Source: Planctomycetota bacterium (GTDB taxonomy: Bacteria; Planctomycetota; Brocadiia; SM23-32). Taken from it: 7,821 nucleotides of DNA. Positions 5,254-7,821 of this stretch are shown here, one piece after another (the stretch's first letter is position 1; each line of letters starts with the position of its first letter). Under the pieces are notes generated by a model that did no database searches, was not told the origin of the DNA, and was given only the letters and a program-made list of their open reading frames with translations. The position numbers and the translations under genes are program-made. Location of the stretch: assembly GCA_018400625.1 (NCBI GenBank), contig JAGYMJ010000644.1, forward strand, positions 1 through 7,821, in the 5' to 3' direction.

Positions 5254-7727
5254 GAGCAGGTCAATTATGTCGGTCCACGATATCAGTAGTGGTTTTGGGC
5301 GCGGTGTTGGCGATTTTCAGCGGAAAAGTCTCGGCGGAGAATTTCATCGTCAAGGACGGAAAACCCATGGCGGAAATCATCGTGCCCTCGGAACCGCGCC
5401 GCTCCGTGGCATTTGCCGCCGAGGAACTGCAAACCTACATCAAGAAAATCAGCGGCGCGGAACTGCCAATTTATCCCCCTTTTGCGGTGGACAACGGCAA
5501 GGGCGAGGGGCTTGCTCAGCAGTATCCGCCCGACCTGAAGCGGATGCCGATGAAAATCTATGTGGGAAACAGTTACCATACCGACCGGCTCGGCGTGACC
5601 GATGACGGACTCGAATGGGGGGCGTACCGCATCAAAAGCGGTAAGGACTGGCTTGCCCTGGTGGGCAAGGATACCAATTTCACGCCTATGGGTATTTGGG
5701 GCCGGAGCCGGGGTCACATGAACAGGGGCGCCAAGGAGGAATGGCAAGAAGCCATCGGCGATCATCACTGGAGCAATCCCATGCGCAAGATATGGATCAA
5801 CTACAGCCGTGATCTGGACATGTGGGCCTACGACCAGAAGGGAACTGTCTACGCTGTTTACGGCTTCCTGCGCCGCCTGGGTGTCAGGTGGTATATGCCG
5901 GGTGACCTTGGCGAAATCATCCCGGATATGAAAACCATCGAACTGCCCCAAATCAATGATACTGTGATACCGGATGTAAAAATCCGTGACCTCAACTGGG
6001 CCAAGTTCGCGTTTACATCGCCCGCCGCACAGGATCAGGTGCTCTGGGCCATGCGCCTCGGCGCCAACCTCCCCTACAGCTACCGCGGCGCTCACGGCCA
6101 GGCCAAGGTCACCGGGCCGGAGGAAAACCACGAGAAGCATCCCGAATGGTACGCCCTTTACAACGGCAAGCGGGACGTGGAGTCACGCACCCCGAATCCC
6201 TGCCTGTCAAGCGAGAGCCTCTTTCAGGAACAACTGAAATACATCCGGTTCGTGTTCGATATGTTCGATGTACCGGCGCTCTGCGTCGCGCCGACAGACG
6301 GATTCACCACAATCTGTCAGTGCGATAAATGCAAGGGCAGGGACACACCCGAGCGCGGGCGGCAAGGCTTGTTGTCTGACTACGTGTGGGGTTACGTCAA
6401 CCGTATTGCCGGGGAAGTGTACAAGACGCATCCGGACAAGTTGATCATGGGATGTGCATACAGCACGTATTGGTTACCGCCGAAAAACATCGATACACTG
6501 AGCCCTAACATAGCCGTCCATGTTGTCAATGCCAGGCGCAGGTACGATATCCCGGAGGACGAGCTTCGAGTGCGGCGGGAGGCCGTCAGGAAATGGGCCG
6601 AACTGACCAACGGCAAGGTCATCAACTACATGAACCACGGGGGAGGCAAGAATGCCCCCCATCTTTTCGCCGAGGACCTCAAGGCGTTGAAGGGTTCGCT
6701 CATGGGCGAGGAAATGTACGGCCCCTATCATCGGGGCATTCTGGCTGATCCGGGTTTCACCCATTTGCCGTTCTACGTGTCCGCGCGGTTGTGGTGGGAC
6801 ACTGACCTGAACGTCGATAAGATGCTGGACGAGTACTACCAGAAATACTACGGCCCGGCCGCTGATGAGATGGAGGCATTTATTGATTTTTATGAACGCG
6901 CGCAGAAGAAGATGCGCGGCATCAACGCCGCACCGGCAATCAGGAAAGCGCTTGACCTGTTCGCCGAAGCCGAAGCCAGGGTTGATCCTGAATCGGTTTA
7001 CGGTCAACGGATTGCGCTGTTTTCCGAAGGTCTGGAACCACATCGGAAATGGTATGAGACGATCAAGGATGGACGAAAAGACCCCCCGGTGTTTCACCTC
7101 GCCGACGTCCCCGGCGAGATTGAGGTCGACGGCAAACTCGATGAGGATTTCTGGCAGGAGCTGCCCGGCGAGCTGAAAGAGCTCACAACCGGCGATAATG
7201 TCGAGCACCCGACCGAATTTAAAATTGGAATCAAGGACAACAATTTGTATTTCGGCGTGAAGTGCATGGATGAACCTGGCGACCCCGTCAATGCTGCTGG
7301 TGTGGACAGAAACGACGATGGTGCTCTGTGGCATGGTGATGTCGTGGAGTTACTGCTTGAACCGCCGGGGCATTCCTACTACCAGATAGCGGTGAATCCC
7401 GACGCCATGATATGCGATCTGGACAGGAGTCGAGGAGTCTTCTTTAAGTGGGATGCTGAGACCGACGTTGCTACTGACATTAACGCGGAAGAGGGCTTCT
7501 GGACTATTGAAGCCAGGGTGCCGTTCACTGCCAGTGAGCAGGACCCGTTGCATGAAATCATTGGGCCCTCACCTTCAACGGAGAAGGCATGGTATTTTAA
7601 CATCTGCCGGCAACGCCTTCGGGACGAAGGCCGGGAGATGTCGGCGTTTGCCCCGAATCCGAGCGGGGAGAAAGGATTCCATAATATCCTGCGGTTTGGT
7701 AAGCTTGTACCAGAAGGAGGGATGTGA
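5250..7727 (+). CDS. Exported DUF4838-family protein with C-terminal CBM9-like domain
   Basis: An 825-residue exported protein, probably a polysaccharide-active or -binding factor. Residues 1-29 are a Sec signal (cleavage likely after VSA). Residues ~30-225 resemble the GH67 alpha-glucuronidase N-terminal fold: RSVAFAAEELQTYIKKISG (51-69) and FLRRLGVRWYMPGDLGE near 205-222. Residues ~235-560 are DUF4838-like: HPEWYALYNGKR, a metal-site-like C356-x-C358-xx-C361 (CQCDKC), and YMNHGGGKNAPH (460-471). Residues ~624-820 resemble the family 9 carbohydrate-binding domain (IEVDGKLDEDFW, DVVELLLEPPGHSYYQIAVNP, FWTIEARVPF). DUF4838 has no established catalytic activity that I know of, so glycoside hydrolysis is inference. 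No lipobox or sorting signal is seen, so periplasm or secretion is likely. The next gene starts in its stop codon region. The gene is more GC-rich than the transporter genes. Confidence 0.88.
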   Translation: MRAGQLCRSTISVVVLGAVLAIFSGKVSAENFIVKDGKPMAEIIVPSEPRRSVAFAAEELQTYIKKISGAELPIYPPFAVDNGKGEGLAQQYPPDLKRMPMKIYVGNSYHTDRLGVTDDGLEWGAYRIKSGKDWLALVGKDTNFTPMGIWGRSRGHMNRGAKEEWQEAIGDHHWSNPMRKIWINYSRDLDMWAYDQKGTVYAVYGFLRRLGVRWYMPGDLGEIIPDMKTIELPQINDTVIPDVKIRDLNWAKFAFTSPAAQDQVLWAMRLGANLPYSYRGAHGQAKVTGPEENHEKHPEWYALYNGKRDVESRTPNPCLSSESLFQEQLKYIRFVFDMFDVPALCVAPTDGFTTICQCDKCKGRDTPERGRQGLLSDYVWGYVNRIAGEVYKTHPDKLIMGCAYSTYWLPPKNIDTLSPNIAVHVVNARRRYDIPEDELRVRREAVRKWAELTNGKVINYMNHGGGKNAPHLFAEDLKALKGSLMGEEMYGPYHRGILADPGFTHLPFYVSARLWWDTDLNVDKMLDEYYQKYYGPAADEMEAFIDFYERAQKKMRGINAAPAIRKALDLFAEAEARVDPESVYGQRIALFSEGLEPHRKWYETIKDGRKDPPVFHLADVPGEIEVDGKLDEDFWQELPGELKELTTGDNVEHPTEFKIGIKDNNLYFGVKCMDEPGDPVNAAGVDRNDDGALWHGDVVELLLEPPGHSYYQIAVNPDAMICDLDRSRGVFFKWDAETDVATDINAEEGFWTIEARVPFTASEQDPLHEIIGPSPSTEKAWYFNICRQRLRDEGREMSAFAPNPSGEKGFHNILRFGKLVPEGGM

Positions 7728-7821
7728 AAAAGATACAAGAATCTGTAAAAAAAGGATTCAGCCGGGACGAGACATTATCGTCGTAAGTCCTGAGTATGAG
7801 CGTTGGGATGGAGACTATCTG
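7724..7821 (+). CDS. 5' end of an unidentified downstream gene, frameshifted at an A7 run
   Basis: I do not recognise this gene. A GTG at 7724 overlaps the stop of the DUF4838 gene by four bases, with AAGGAGG at 7714-7720 close upstream (short spacing). In the GTG frame it encodes 20 residues (MKKIQESVKKGFSRDETLSS) and stops at TAA 7784. The -1 frame is open from before the A run to the window end and reads RIQPGR then DIIVVSPEYERWDGDYL, which looks like real protein. The two meet at GTA AAA AAA GG (A run 7747-7753), where a one-base slip would join them. Sequencing error, a recent mutation or programmed slippage would all fit. Translational coupling to the DUF4838 gene suggests a shared task. 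Confidence 0.45.

Noticed and set aside
5283..6140. Long minus-strand reading frame of 285 codons (and another at 6474-7334)
   Set aside because: Both mirror the GC-rich codon pattern of the DUF4838 gene and show no start site, composition or family features of their own.

Overview
The window is bacterial, with dense, same-strand (+) genes carrying Shine-Dalgarno sites. A secreted FKBP with an FKBP_N domain, an Opp/Dpp-type importer whose binding protein starts 'ELPPVEERLPEKPFVVE...IGQYGGTW', and a large exported DUF4838/CBM9-like protein is a combination I associate with environmental carbohydrate- and peptide-scavenging phyla (Planctomycetes, Lentisphaerae, Verrucomicrobia, Poribacteria and relatives). 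That taxonomic guess is weak and rests only on family flavour.

Layout. 1-63: end of an intergenic region with two repeat motifs that recur later. 88-795: exported FKBP-type peptidyl-prolyl isomerase. 796-971: spacer with a strong GC-rich hairpin. 972-4901: remains of an oligopeptide/dipeptide-type ABC importer operon in the order oppD, oppF, binding protein, oppB, oppC. 4902-5249: 348-bp intergenic region with repeats, a G tract, a hairpin and a candidate promoter. 5250-7727: 825-residue exported protein with a GH67-N-like region, a DUF4838 region and a CBM9-like C-terminus. 7724-7821: start of another gene, apparently frameshifted at a run of seven A.

The main feature of the window is the state of the transporter. 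OppD is complete. OppF lacks its usual C-terminal tail and runs out of frame into the lipoprotein signal of the binding protein. The binding protein lacks its middle and changes frame at about 3266-3275. OppB keeps only its N-terminal half and is joined out of frame, at about 4431-4440, to the C-terminal half of OppC. All three junctions join conserved family sequence directly to conserved family sequence with no foreign DNA, as internal deletions would. They are either real decay of the operon or missing segments in the assembly; the sequence alone cannot decide. As written, the operon could not make a working importer.

The DUF4838 gene looks intact, is visibly more GC-rich than the genes to its left, and starts a separate transcription unit. 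A 16-base sequence (TTCACTGAATATTTAC) occurs exactly both upstream of the FKBP gene and upstream of the DUF4838 gene, with a degenerate third copy in the same intergenic region as the second. I find no RNA gene, CRISPR array or recognisable transposase.
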